This document shows positions 52,655 to 63,023 of a stretch of DNA of 64,000 nucleotides, piece by piece. The stretch is taken from NCBI RefSeq assembly GCF_024746795.1, contig NZ_CP080524.1:3016001-3080000 (forward strand). Reading direction: 5' to 3'. Within the stretch, counting starts at the first letter, position 1. Each line of letters starts with the position of its first letter. The notes beneath the pieces are model-generated. The model searched no databases. It had not been told where the DNA came from and was given only the letters and a program-made list of their open reading frames with translations. This stretch comes from Mesorhizobium sp. AR10 (GTDB taxonomy: Bacteria; Pseudomonadota; Alphaproteobacteria; Rhizobiales; Rhizobiaceae). Made by a program: the position numbers and the translations under genes.

Positions 52655-53419
52655 TCAGTGCAGGCCGAATTCGCGCAGCAGTTCTTCGCGATAGCGCACG
52701 AACCGGCTTTCGCTGCGGTCGCGTGGGCGGGGCAGGTCGACGTCGATCAGCCGTGCTGCGCCGCCCTTTTCCTTGGGCAGGATCAGCACCCGGTCGGCAA
52801 GATAGATCGCCTCTTCCAGATCATGGGTGACCATGACCATGGTGACGTTTTCTTCGCTCCAGATGCGGGCCAGTTCTTCTTGCATGCCGATCTTGGTCAT
52901 GGCGTCGAGCGCACCCAGCGGTTCGTCGAGCAGCAGGATTTCAGGCTGCACTGTCAGGGCCCGGGCAATGCCAACGCGCTGCGCCATGCCGCCTGAAAGC
53001 TGCCTGGGATATGCATCACTGAATTCTGCGAGACCGACGAGCGCGATATAGAAACGGGCTCTTTCCTCGGCGTCCGCCTTGGGCACGCCCCGCACCTCGA
53101 GGCCGAAGGCGACGTTGCCGAGTACGGTGAGCCAGGGCAGCAGGCGCGGCTCCTGGAAGATCACCGCGCGCTCGGCGCCGACCCCGTGCACGGGCTGGCC
53201 GTCGATCGCGACACCGCCGCTGTCGGCGGCCTCCAGCCCGGCAAGGATGCGCAGCAGCGTGGTCTTGCCCGAGCCGCTGGCGCCGACGATGACCAGGCAT
53301 TCACCGGAGCGGACGTCGAGGTTGAGCGTTCTCAGCACGGCAAGCTGACGCCCGCCGAGGGTGAAGGATTTGGAGAGGTCGCGGATCGAGACCTCTCCGC
53401 CGCGGTTGGTGCCAGTCAT
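52655..53419 (-). CDS. ABC transporter ATP-binding protein (SsuB type)
   Basis: The 254-aa ATPase has Walker A GASGSGKTT, signature LSGGMAQRVGIARAL, Walker B ILLLDEPLGALDAMTK and H-loop VTHDLEEAIYLADR. The family serves sulfonate, taurine and nitrate importers. It is the last gene of a leftward operon: FMN reductase, flavin monooxygenase, permease, binding protein, ATPase. Gene symbols from ssu are withheld because the monooxygenase is not SsuD-like. Confidence 0.9.
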   Translation of the reverse strand: MTGTNRGGEVSIRDLSKSFTLGGRQLAVLRTLNLDVRSGECLVIVGASGSGKTTLLRILAGLEAADSGGVAIDGQPVHGVGAERAVIFQEPRLLPWLTVLGNVAFGLEVRGVPKADAEERARFYIALVGLAEFSDAYPRQLSGGMAQRVGIARALTVQPEILLLDEPLGALDAMTKIGMQEELARIWSEENVTMVMVTHDLEEAIYLADRVLILPKEKGGAARLIDVDLPRPRDRSESRFVRYREELLREFGLH

Positions 53420-53444
53420 TTCAGCTCCCAGTCCATCTCGGCTC

Positions 53445-54443
53445 TCAGTTCGTCTTGGTTTCGCCGGGCCGGTACAGAATGTCGGCGGCCTTCAGTTTGC
53501 CCTTGGCCAGGCGGCCGTCGCGTTCCAGCACGGCAACCCAGAAATCGATGTCGCGATCGGTCGCTTGCGCCCGTTCGCGAAGGCCAAAGCCGGTCCAGTA
53601 GCGCGCCAGGTCGCCATTTTCGCCGCGCTTGTTGAGGATATCGGCGAGCACTTTGCGCGCTTCGTCGGGGTTTTGGCGCGACCAGTCGGCGGCGCGAGCG
53701 GACTGTTCGACGAAGTTGCGCGCGGCATCCGGGTTGGCGGCAATGAAGTCGCGTCGTAGCACGACGAAGCCGCCGGCGAGCTCGCCCAGAACGTTGGTGT
53801 CGTCGAACACGCCGCGTACACCGCCATTGGCGACCAGCGCGCCGGCGAAGGTCGCCTGCCAGTAGCCCAGCCCAGCTATATCGACCTGGCGCGAGCGCAA
53901 GGTCTGCTCGAGCTGCGGTCCGGGCACGACAACGAGGTTGGCGGCGTCCGGCGGCAGGCCGACGCTGTGCAGTGCCTCGCGCACCGTATAGTCGAGATGG
54001 GCGCCGAGCGTGTTGACCGAGATGGTCTTGCCGGCGATGTCGGCAATCGATTTGATCGGGCTGTCGTCGAGCACGTAGAAGACGCTCTTGACGTCCTTGT
54101 TGATGCCGTTGCTCGGATAGGCAGCGACGAAGTCGTTTCCGCCGGAGATCGAATTGATCACCGCGGCGGTGGCCGCCGAACCGAGATCGACGCTGCCGGA
54201 GGAAAGCGCAAACAGCGATTCCGGGCCGCCAGCGGCGTAGCCGACATTCTCCAGCTCGATGCCGAGCCCCTTGTAGTAACCGAGCTCGTCGGCCAGCTCA
54301 TGTGGGGAGATGCTGCCGCGGCTGGCGAGGTAGCGGAATTTGACGGGTGCGGCTTGCGCAAAGGCGAAGCGGGGCAGGCCGGCGGCGAGAAAACCGGCGG
54401 CAAGGGGTGCGCCTGCAAGCAGGGAACGGCGAGTGATTTTCAT
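53445..54443 (-). CDS. ABC transporter substrate-binding protein (SsuA type)
   Basis: The 332-aa protein begins with a twin-arginine-like leader (MKITRRSLLAGAPLAAGFLAAGLPRFA) cut near FAQA. The mature part reads VKFRYLASRGSISPHELADELGYYKGLGIELENV, the start of SsuA/NMT1-like binding proteins, and VYAAYPSNGINKD-type inner segments follow. It would capture an organosulfur compound outside the membrane. It is 25 bp upstream of the ATPase. Confidence 0.88.
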   Translation of the reverse strand: MKITRRSLLAGAPLAAGFLAAGLPRFAFAQAAPVKFRYLASRGSISPHELADELGYYKGLGIELENVGYAAGGPESLFALSSGSVDLGSAATAAVINSISGGNDFVAAYPSNGINKDVKSVFYVLDDSPIKSIADIAGKTISVNTLGAHLDYTVREALHSVGLPPDAANLVVVPGPQLEQTLRSRQVDIAGLGYWQATFAGALVANGGVRGVFDDTNVLGELAGGFVVLRRDFIAANPDAARNFVEQSARAADWSRQNPDEARKVLADILNKRGENGDLARYWTGFGLRERAQATDRDIDFWVAVLERDGRLAKGKLKAADILYRPGETKTN

Positions 54444-54494
54444 GATCCGGTCTTTCCTGGTTTGATGGTTTGAGATTGGTGAAAAGGTCGCTGG

Positions 54495-55343
54495 TCAGTT
54501 GGCGGGATTGCTCCAACGGCAGAGCCGCCGCTGCAGGCTGACCAGCGCCTGGTTGGCGATCAGGCCGAGGCCGGCGAGGATGACGATCGCCGCGAACATC
54601 AGCGGGATCTGGAAGTTGTATTGGGCGTTCATCACCTGGAAGCCGATGCCCTTGTTGGCGCCGATCATTTCGGAGGCGATCAGCAACAAGAGTGCCGTGG
54701 TTGCGCTCAACCTGAGGCCGACGAAGATCGAGGGGACGGCGCCCGGAAGCACGACGCGACGGAATATCGTCAGCCGCGTGGCGCCATAGACGCGAGCCAT
54801 CTCGAGCAGTTTCGGGTCGACTTCCTTGACGCCGCTGATGGTGTTGAGCAGCAGCGGAAACAGCGTCGCCCAGAAGATGACGAAGATCTTGGAGGCTTCG
54901 CCCAATCCCAGCAGCAGGATGAACACGGGGTAGAGTGCCAGCGCCGAGGTCTGCCGGAAGACCTGCAAGATCGGGTCGAGCGCAGTTTCGACGGCGCGCA
55001 CCTGGCCCATGAACAGACCGAGCGGGATGGCCACCGCTACGGCGGCCGCAAAGGCGAAGCCGGCGCGTTGCAGGCTGATGGCGATGTCGCCGAGCAGGCT
55101 GCCGCCGGCGAGACCCTTCCACAGTGCGGCGACGATCATGTCGAGCGGCGGCAGCACCGCCGCATTGACCCATCCCACGCTGCTCGCCACCTGCCAGAGC
55201 GCCAGGAACCCGACGAGGACGCCGTAGCGCGACAAGAACCGGACGATCGCCCGGCCGCCCAGGCGCAGAACCTCCGCGCCGAGGTTGGTTCCGCTGCCAT
55301 GCCTGCCGATGATGGCCGGCTGTTCGATGTGCTGCAAAGTCAT
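54495..55343 (-). CDS. ABC transporter permease (SsuC type)
   Basis: The 282-aa protein has about six transmembrane segments and the coupling loop LLEMARVYGATRLTIFRRVVLPGAVPSIFVGLRLS. The ATG at 55343 is used since family homology starts shortly after and an AGGG site lies upstream; the frame is open back into the monooxygenase gene. It is the single channel subunit of this importer. Confidence 0.9.
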   Translation of the reverse strand: MTLQHIEQPAIIGRHGSGTNLGAEVLRLGGRAIVRFLSRYGVLVGFLALWQVASSVGWVNAAVLPPLDMIVAALWKGLAGGSLLGDIAISLQRAGFAFAAAVAVAIPLGLFMGQVRAVETALDPILQVFRQTSALALYPVFILLLGLGEASKIFVIFWATLFPLLLNTISGVKEVDPKLLEMARVYGATRLTIFRRVVLPGAVPSIFVGLRLSATTALLLLIASEMIGANKGIGFQVMNAQYNFQIPLMFAAIVILAGLGLIANQALVSLQRRLCRWSNPAN

Positions 55344-55386
55344 CGTCTTGCCCTTTTCCCTGGAAGATTGTTCGGCGCTCGGAGGA

Positions 55387-56751
55387 CTATTCGGCGGCCA
55401 GCACTGTCGAACGGGCGGCAGTCCAGGGGTTTTCCGGCCGCCTGAGGCCGAGGTTCTCGCGCAGCGTCCTGCCTTCATAGGCGGTGCGGAACAGGCCGCG
55501 GCGCTGCAGCTCGGGAATGACCAGGTCGACAAAGTCGTCGAGCGCGCCGGGGAGCCAGGGTGGCAGGATGTTGAAACCGTCGGCGGCTTCGTTGGTGAAC
55601 CATTCTTCAAGCTGATCGGCGACCTGCACCGCACTGCCGATGACGGTGTAGTGGCCGCGTGCCGTCGCCACCCACTGGTAGAGCTGACGGATGGTGAAGT
55701 TGTGCTCGTCGGCAATCTGGCGGATCAGCGCCTGGCGGCTCTTCATGCCTTCGGTTTCCTTGCTCGGCGGCAATGGTCCGTCGAGCGGATAACCCCTGAT
55801 GTCGAGCGTCTGGCCGGCCAGCCCGTTGAGCAAGGCGACGCCATCCTCGGGCAGGATCAGGTCATTCAACTGCTGGTACTTGGCGCGGGCTTCCTCTTCG
55901 GTGCGGCCGACGAAGGGTGCGACGCCCGGCATGATCAACACCTGTTCGGGATCGCGGCCGGCGGCGGCCACACGCGCCTTGATGTCGCGGTAGAACTCCT
56001 GCGCTGTCTCCAACTTCTGATGAGCGGTGAAGATGACCTCGGCCGAGTGCGCGGCAAGCCCGCGTCCATCCTCGGATTGCCCGGCTTGCACCACCACCGG
56101 ATGGCCCTGCACCGGGCGCGGCACATTGAGCGGGCCCTTGACGCTGAAATGCTCGCCCTTGTGGTCGATGTCGTGAAGCTTGTCCTTGTCGTAAAAGCGC
56201 CCCGACTGCTTGTCCCGAATGAAGGCGTCATCCTCCCAGCTGTCCCACAGCGCCTTGACCGTCTCGACATGCTCGTGGGCCCGTGCATAGCGGTCGGCAT
56301 GGTCGGGCTGGGTGTCGCGATTGAAATTGCGCGCGGTGTCGTCGCCGGCCGAAGTCACGACATTCCAGCCGGCCCGGCCATTCGACAGAAGGTCGAGCGA
56401 TGCGAACTTGCGGGCGAGCGTATAGGGCTCCTCATAGGTGGTGGACGCCGTGGCGATGAAGCCCAGATGCGTGGTGAGCGGCGCCAGTGCTGCAAACAGC
56501 GTGACCGGCTCGAAGCCGGCGATCTTGGCGTTGCCGCCTTCGCGGGCGCCGAGGCCGACTGTCAGATTGTCGGCCAGGAAGTAGGCGTCGAACAGGCCGC
56601 GCTCGGCAGTCAGCGCCAGCTGCTTGTGGAACTCGAAGTTCGTCGCGCCGTCGGCCGGCGCGTCGGGATGGCGCCAGGCGGCGATATGCTGTCCGCCGCC
56701 GGGCAGGAAGGCGCCCAGTTTGATTTGTCGGGATTTGCTGGATCGGGTCAT
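55387..56751 (-). CDS. LLM-class flavin-dependent monooxygenase (NtaA/SnaA/DszA family)
   Basis: The 454-aa protein has the NtaA/DszA-type pattern: KLGAFLPGGGQHIAAWRHPDAP, FDAYFLADNLTVG, FEPVTLFAALA, GRAGWNVVTSAGDDTARNF, HPVVVQAGQSEDGRGLAAHSAEVIFTA. These enzymes use reduced FMN and oxygen to attack C-S or C-N bonds, for example in dibenzothiophene sulfone, nitrilotriacetate or alkyl sulfides. With an FMN reductase and SsuABC-like importer beside it, release of sulfite or amine from an imported compound is likely. The substrate is open; this is not an SsuD-type sulfonate monooxygenase. Confidence 0.85.
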   Translation of the reverse strand: MTRSSKSRQIKLGAFLPGGGQHIAAWRHPDAPADGATNFEFHKQLALTAERGLFDAYFLADNLTVGLGAREGGNAKIAGFEPVTLFAALAPLTTHLGFIATASTTYEEPYTLARKFASLDLLSNGRAGWNVVTSAGDDTARNFNRDTQPDHADRYARAHEHVETVKALWDSWEDDAFIRDKQSGRFYDKDKLHDIDHKGEHFSVKGPLNVPRPVQGHPVVVQAGQSEDGRGLAAHSAEVIFTAHQKLETAQEFYRDIKARVAAAGRDPEQVLIMPGVAPFVGRTEEEARAKYQQLNDLILPEDGVALLNGLAGQTLDIRGYPLDGPLPPSKETEGMKSRQALIRQIADEHNFTIRQLYQWVATARGHYTVIGSAVQVADQLEEWFTNEAADGFNILPPWLPGALDDFVDLVIPELQRRGLFRTAYEGRTLRENLGLRRPENPWTAARSTVLAAE

Positions 56752-56811
56752 CGCGTTTTCCTTCTGGACTGTGCGGGAAGGGGATCTTGGGCCATTGGGT
56801 GGTGTCGTGTT

Positions 56812-57369
56812 TCAGGCGGCAACACCGATCCTGTCGGGCACGCCGACCACCCGGCATGCTTCGGCGACCGCCTGCCGAGCGCGAGCCTGGATGGCCTCAG
56901 ACCCCAGAACGCCATTGGCGAAGTCCTTGTCGGAGGCGTAAATCGCTGTCGGCATGGTCAGCGCCTCGAAGAAGCCGAACAGTGGCCGCAGTTGGTGTTC
57001 GACAATCAGCGAATGACGCTCGCCGCCGCCGGTCGCCGCGAGAATGACAGGCTTTCCCCTCAGCGATGATGGGTCGAGCAGGTCGAAGAAATGCTTGAAA
57101 AGCCCCGTATAGCTGCCTTTGAACGTGGGCGAGCCGACCACCAGGACATCGGCGCCCAGAAATTGCTCGACGATGTTGCGGGCCGACGGATCCAGATCGC
57201 CAATGCGCCTTGCGAGCGGGAAGGACGGACCGAGATCCTCGATGTCGAAAACGGTCGAGGCCGCGCCGGTGCTATGCGCCACCTCGCCGACGATGTGGCT
57301 GACGAATGCCTTGGTCTTGGACGGACGGGTCAGGTTGCCCGACACTCCCACCACCAGTTTTCTCGACAT
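56812..57369 (-). CDS. NADPH-dependent FMN reductase (MsuE/SsuE type)
   Basis: The 185-aa flavodoxin-like protein has VVGVSGNLTRPSKTKAFV, the FMN phosphate loop, and GSPTFKGSYTGLFKHFFDLLDPSSLRGKPVILAATGGG, typical of MsuE and SsuE. It supplies reduced FMN to the monooxygenase 60 bp downstream. It heads the leftward operon; a promoter probably lies within the AT-rich stretch 57395-57450. Confidence 0.9.
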   Translation of the reverse strand: MSRKLVVGVSGNLTRPSKTKAFVSHIVGEVAHSTGAASTVFDIEDLGPSFPLARRIGDLDPSARNIVEQFLGADVLVVGSPTFKGSYTGLFKHFFDLLDPSSLRGKPVILAATGGGERHSLIVEHQLRPLFGFFEALTMPTAIYASDKDFANGVLGSEAIQARARQAVAEACRVVGVPDRIGVAA

Positions 57370-57693
57370 TTTGGGCTCCTCGCAAGATGGCTATCTGCAT
57401 TAAGACTACCGATTTTGTAGAATTAAATGAGCGAGAAGATTTCAAAACAAGCCGGCCAAGCGGATTGAGTTTGCGGCACATCGCCGTTGATTGGTTCATT
57501 CGACGCGAAATGCGAAACGCCGAAGACCGAAGGGATGCACGGTGCCTTTAGCCAGATCTGTCGCCATCGGCGTGAAGCGCGGCTTGGTCCGCCGGGACAG
57601 AATCGTCCGCTTCAGAGCGCCGAAACAGCGCTCTGGTTACCATCATCCTCGGCTTCAAATTGTCGATGCGCCGATGTCAGGTTTTGGGAATGG
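57370..57693. other. 324-bp intergenic region between organosulfur and alpha-galactoside operons
   Basis: Both neighbours run leftward, so this region holds the promoter of the organosulfur operon (AT-rich stretch near 57395-57450, with ATTTTGTAGAATTAAAT) and the 3' end of the alpha-galactosidase unit. A hairpin CAGAGCGC-CGAAACA-GCGCTCTG (57613-57635) could be a processing or termination structure; it lacks a T-run. No gene is evident. Confidence 0.5.
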
Positions 57694-59064
57694 TCAGGCC
57701 GCCCGGACTCCGGGCGTTTTGCGCGCCCAGGCAGGCAGCCAGTCGCCATGAGCCGCGAGCAAGTCATCCACCAGCGACCATATCTGGTCGAGATCGAGTT
57801 CGGCTGCGGTGTGCGGGTCCATCATCGCCGCGTGATAGATATGCTCGCGATTTTCCGTCATCAGTGCTTGAACCGTCAGTTCCTGCACGTTGATGTTGGT
57901 GCGGATCAGCGCGGTGAGCTGTGGTGGCAGTTCGCCGATGAAGGTGGGCTGGATGCCTGAGGCATCGACAAGGCACGGCACCTCGGCCGCGCAATTGGTG
58001 GGCAGTGACGTGATGCAGCCATTGTTGCGGACGTTTCCGTAGATCACCGACGGCTCGCCGGTCCAGACCGAATTCATGATCGAGGACGCATATTCCTTCG
58101 ATTCCTCGACCTCGATCCTGTCGGCGGAGCGGTAGGCTTCCGCTTGCCCCTTCCAGCGTTCGATCTGCTCGATGCAGCGTTTTGGATATTCATCCAGCGG
58201 TATGCCGAACTTCTCGATCAGATCCTCGCGCCCTTCCTTGATGAAGTAGGGCGTGTACTCGGCGAAATGTTCGGAGCTTTCGGTGACGAAGTAGCCGAGG
58301 CGCGTCAGCATTTCGTAGCGCACCTTGTTGGGGCAGCGCGGGTTCCACCCCGGCTTCGGCGCCCGGCCTTCGCGGTAGGCGCGCACGAGATCGGGATAGA
58401 GGTTGCGATAGGAGCCGTCCGGCTGGCGATGCTCGAAATTGAGATAGAAGGCCATGTGGTTGATGCCGGCCGAGCGGTAGCGGATCTCCTCGTAGGGAAT
58501 GTCGAGGTCATCAGCCAGTTCCATCGCCGTTCCCTGTACCGAATGGCAGAGGCCGACCTGCTTGATATCGGGGTATTTCTCCGCGATCGCCCAGGTGTTG
58601 ATCGCCATCGGATTCACATATTGCAGCATGATCGCCTGTGGGCAGATTGCGAGCATGTCCTCGCAGACCTTCCAGAGATGCGGCACGGTTCGCAGGCCCC
58701 GCATGATGCCACCGACACCGAGCGTATCGGCGATGGTCTGGCGCAGGCCGTATTTCTTCGGAACTTCGAAATCGGTGACCGTACAGGGCACGTAGCCGCC
58801 GATCTGGAAGGCGACCACGACGAAATCCGCGCCCGCCAGCGCCTTGCGCTGATCGGAATAGGTTTCAGCCCTGGCCTTTACGCCCAAGGTCGAGATCAGC
58901 TTGTTGACGACAATGGCGCTTTCTTCGAGGCGCTGCGGATTGAGGTCCATCAAGGCGATGGTTGCACCGGACAATGCCGGCCGCTGCAGCACGTCGCCGA
59001 CGATGTTCTTCATGAACACGGTGGAGCCAGCTCCGATAAAAGTGATCTTGGGATTTCTTGCCAT
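57694..59064 (-). CDS. agaL: alpha-galactosidase/alpha-glucosidase, glycoside hydrolase family 4
   Basis: The 456-aa protein has the GH4 NAD-binding motif ITFIGAGSTVF and the metal-site Cys-His region VGLCHSVQG, with NPMAINTW and the AGINHMAFYL motif. GH4 enzymes need NAD, a divalent metal ion and reducing conditions, and work in the cytoplasm. The ATG at 59064 has GGAGG just upstream (GGAGGTTGTT) and is preferred over earlier in-frame ATGs. It follows the dipeptide-type importer, as AgaL does with AgpABCD in Sinorhizobium meliloti. It would hydrolyse imported melibiose or raffinose. Confidence 0.87.
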   Translation of the reverse strand: MARNPKITFIGAGSTVFMKNIVGDVLQRPALSGATIALMDLNPQRLEESAIVVNKLISTLGVKARAETYSDQRKALAGADFVVVAFQIGGYVPCTVTDFEVPKKYGLRQTIADTLGVGGIMRGLRTVPHLWKVCEDMLAICPQAIMLQYVNPMAINTWAIAEKYPDIKQVGLCHSVQGTAMELADDLDIPYEEIRYRSAGINHMAFYLNFEHRQPDGSYRNLYPDLVRAYREGRAPKPGWNPRCPNKVRYEMLTRLGYFVTESSEHFAEYTPYFIKEGREDLIEKFGIPLDEYPKRCIEQIERWKGQAEAYRSADRIEVEESKEYASSIMNSVWTGEPSVIYGNVRNNGCITSLPTNCAAEVPCLVDASGIQPTFIGELPPQLTALIRTNINVQELTVQALMTENREHIYHAAMMDPHTAAELDLDQIWSLVDDLLAAHGDWLPAWARKTPGVRAA

Positions 59065-59085
59065 AACAACCTCCGGCATATGCAA

Positions 59086-60756
<1,671 letters not shown>

Positions 60757-60762
60757 ATCACC

Positions 60763-61899
60763 TCAATAGGGATCGACGGCATCGCGCAGACCATCGCCAA
60801 GCGCGTTGAACGCGAAGACGGTGACAAGCACGAAACCGACGGGTGCGAGGATCCAGGGATAGGTGCCGATGACCGAGTAGGTCGCAGTGTCCTGCAGCAT
60901 GAGACCCCACGAGATCAGCGGCGGCTTCACCGCAAAACCGAGAAAACCCAGGAACGACTCGAGCAGGACGACACTCGGGATCGCCAATGTGACGGCAACG
61001 ATGACGTGGCTCATCACGTTGGGGAAAATGTGTTGCATGATGATGCGACGATCGGTGGCGCCGACCGCAATCGCGGCCCGGACATAGTCGATCCGAGCAA
61101 GCGCCAGCGTCTTGCCGCGGACTTCGCGCGACATCTGCGCCCAGCCGAGCGCCGACATGACGATAATCACAAAGGCAAGGAAGACGTTGGTCGGTGCCGT
61201 CACCGGGACCAGCGATGTCAGCGCCAGGTAGAGCGGCAATTGCGGAAAAGCGAGCACGAGTTCGACGAAGCGCTGTACCCAGACATCGAACGTACCGCCG
61301 AAATAGCCCGAGACCATGCCGACGGTCGTGCCGATCACGGTGACAATGAAGACCACCGTCAGTGCGATCATCAAGGATATGCGCGAACCATAGATGGCGC
61401 GGGCCAGCACATCGCGGCCGAATTTGTCGGTGCCGAGGAAATGCACCGGCTGACCGTCGGTCGAGCCGAAGAAGTGCCTGTTCGCCGGGATCAGGCCAAG
61501 GAGCCTGTAGTCCCCGCCCTTGACGAAGAAACCGAGCAGGCGCGGATGGTCATAGTCCGGTCCGACGACCGGCTGGAAAGTCACGGGGTCAAGTTCCTCC
61601 GAATCCGCTAGCGCATAGACGCGCGGCTGGAAGACGAAATTGCCGTCCCTGTCGTGGAAGCTCATCATTTGCGGCGGGGCGAAACCGACATCGGTCACCT
61701 TGGGATCCATGGGGGCGAAGAAATCGGCAAACACTGCCATCAGCACCAGAAACACGACCAGGATCAACCCGGCCATGCCGGTCCAGGACCGCTTCAGGCG
61801 ACGCCAGACGAGCGCCATATAGCTCTCGTTGCCATGCGGCCTTCTGTTCGTGACGGGTTCTTCAAGAGGGGGCGGCAGGGACGGATCGATAGCAAGCAT
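60763..61899 (-). CDS. dipeptide-type ABC transporter permease (DppC-like), alpha-galactoside importer
   Basis: The 378-aa protein has a long N-terminal extension, one transmembrane helix (GMAGLILVVFLVLMAVFADFF), a periplasmic insertion of about 110 residues and the DppC core with GTDKFGRDVLARAIYGSRISL and RIDYVRAAIAVGATDRRIIMQHIFPNVMSHVIV. Length above the usual 280-300 aa comes from the extension and insertion. The ATG at 61899 lies 2 bp behind the stop of the preceding permease gene. Confidence 0.9.
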   Translation of the reverse strand: MLAIDPSLPPPLEEPVTNRRPHGNESYMALVWRRLKRSWTGMAGLILVVFLVLMAVFADFFAPMDPKVTDVGFAPPQMMSFHDRDGNFVFQPRVYALADSEELDPVTFQPVVGPDYDHPRLLGFFVKGGDYRLLGLIPANRHFFGSTDGQPVHFLGTDKFGRDVLARAIYGSRISLMIALTVVFIVTVIGTTVGMVSGYFGGTFDVWVQRFVELVLAFPQLPLYLALTSLVPVTAPTNVFLAFVIIVMSALGWAQMSREVRGKTLALARIDYVRAAIAVGATDRRIIMQHIFPNVMSHVIVAVTLAIPSVVLLESFLGFLGFAVKPPLISWGLMLQDTATYSVIGTYPWILAPVGFVLVTVFAFNALGDGLRDAVDPY

Positions 61900-61901
61900 C
61901 C

Positions 61902-62909
61902 TCAAGCCCCCGCATACTGGCGGACGCGGGGGTCGAGCAGGACCAGCAGCATGTCGGCGATGATGTTGCCTACGATCAGCGTCGCCGACAGCACCATCAT
62001 GAAGGTCGCGGTGACGTAGACATCGCCGACCGCCATCGAGCCGACGATTGCCGGCCCGACTGTCGGCAACGCAAAGATGATCGCTGTTTCGATCTCGCCG
62101 GTCAGCATGTAGGGCAGCACCACGCCCTGATACATGACGAGCGGATGCAACGCATTCGGCACGGCATGGCGCATCACCACTGCACTGCCGCTCAGCCCCT
62201 TGGCGCGGGCCGTCTCGACATACTGGGCATTCAGCGTATCGAGCAGATTGCCGCGCATGACGCGCATGTTGTAGGCAAGCCCGCCAAAAGTTGCGATCGC
62301 AACGACCGGCCATACATGTTTGACGAGATCGACGAACTTGGCCCACGACCATGGCGCTCCGCCATATTGCGGCGAGAAGAAGCTGCCGATCTCGGACACG
62401 TTGAACTTGAAGACCAGAAGATAGACGATGATCAGCGCCATCAGGAAGCGTGGCACCGTCATGCCGAGGAAGGCGACGGTCGAAAGCACGCTGTCGACCC
62501 AGCTATATTGCCTGGTCGCCGCCCATATGCCGAAGCCGATGCCGAGCACGGAGGCGAGGAGATGGCAGACCAGGGCCAGAAGCAACGTGCGCGGCAAGCG
62601 TTCGCCGACCACATCGGCGACCGGCTTGTTGTAGTAGAGGCTGTAGCCGAAATCGCCGCGGGTGACGATGCCGCCGATCCAGTTGAAATACTGAACCAGC
62701 ATCGGTTTATCGAGCCCGTGCTCGATCCGGTAGGCCTGCGCCTGCGCATCGGCCTCGGCGAAGGAGGCTCCGCCCTGATTGATGAGCTGGGAGCGAATGT
62801 AGTCGGCATAGTCGCCCGGTGGTGCCTGGATGATGGCGAAAGTGACCGCGCTCAGGATGACCAGCACTGGTATGGCTGAGGCTATGCGCACGAGCAGGAA
62901 ACGTAGCAT
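61902..62909 (-). CDS. dipeptide-type ABC transporter permease (DppB-like), alpha-galactoside importer
   Basis: The 335-aa protein starts MLRFLLVRIASAIPVLVILSAVTFAII, the classical DppB opening, and contains the coupling loop YVETARAKGLSGSAVVMRHAVPNALHPLVMY. It is the partner of the permease at 60763. It follows the binding-protein gene, separated by about 115 bp that holds a strong stem-loop. Confidence 0.92.
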   Translation of the reverse strand: MLRFLLVRIASAIPVLVILSAVTFAIIQAPPGDYADYIRSQLINQGGASFAEADAQAQAYRIEHGLDKPMLVQYFNWIGGIVTRGDFGYSLYYNKPVADVVGERLPRTLLLALVCHLLASVLGIGFGIWAATRQYSWVDSVLSTVAFLGMTVPRFLMALIIVYLLVFKFNVSEIGSFFSPQYGGAPWSWAKFVDLVKHVWPVVAIATFGGLAYNMRVMRGNLLDTLNAQYVETARAKGLSGSAVVMRHAVPNALHPLVMYQGVVLPYMLTGEIETAIIFALPTVGPAIVGSMAVGDVYVTATFMMVLSATLIVGNIIADMLLVLLDPRVRQYAGA

Positions 62910-62970
62910 CGGACGGTTCGCTTCTCTTTTGCAGCAGTTGCTCCTCGTGGGCGCAGCCGGCGTTTCTTTT

Positions 62971-62999
62971 TTCCGGCCGCGCCCGCGGCGCGGCCGGAA
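62971..62999 (-). other. stem-loop between binding-protein and permease genes
   Basis: A perfect 11-bp GC-rich stem TTCCGGCCGCG / CGCGGCCGGAA with a 7-nt loop lies 24 bp behind the binding-protein stop. On the transcribed (minus) strand it is followed by an A-run, not a T-run, so it is more likely an mRNA-stabilising element than a terminator. This is the same design as the stem at 13017. Confidence 0.65.
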
Positions 63000-63023
63000 G
63001 GTCGCTTCGTCTGGGAGGAAACC

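Noticed and set aside
57613..57635. Hairpin CAGAGCGC...GCGCTCTG as a terminator of the alpha-galactosidase operon
   Set aside because: There is no T-run on the transcribed side; kept only as a structure inside the intergenic entry.
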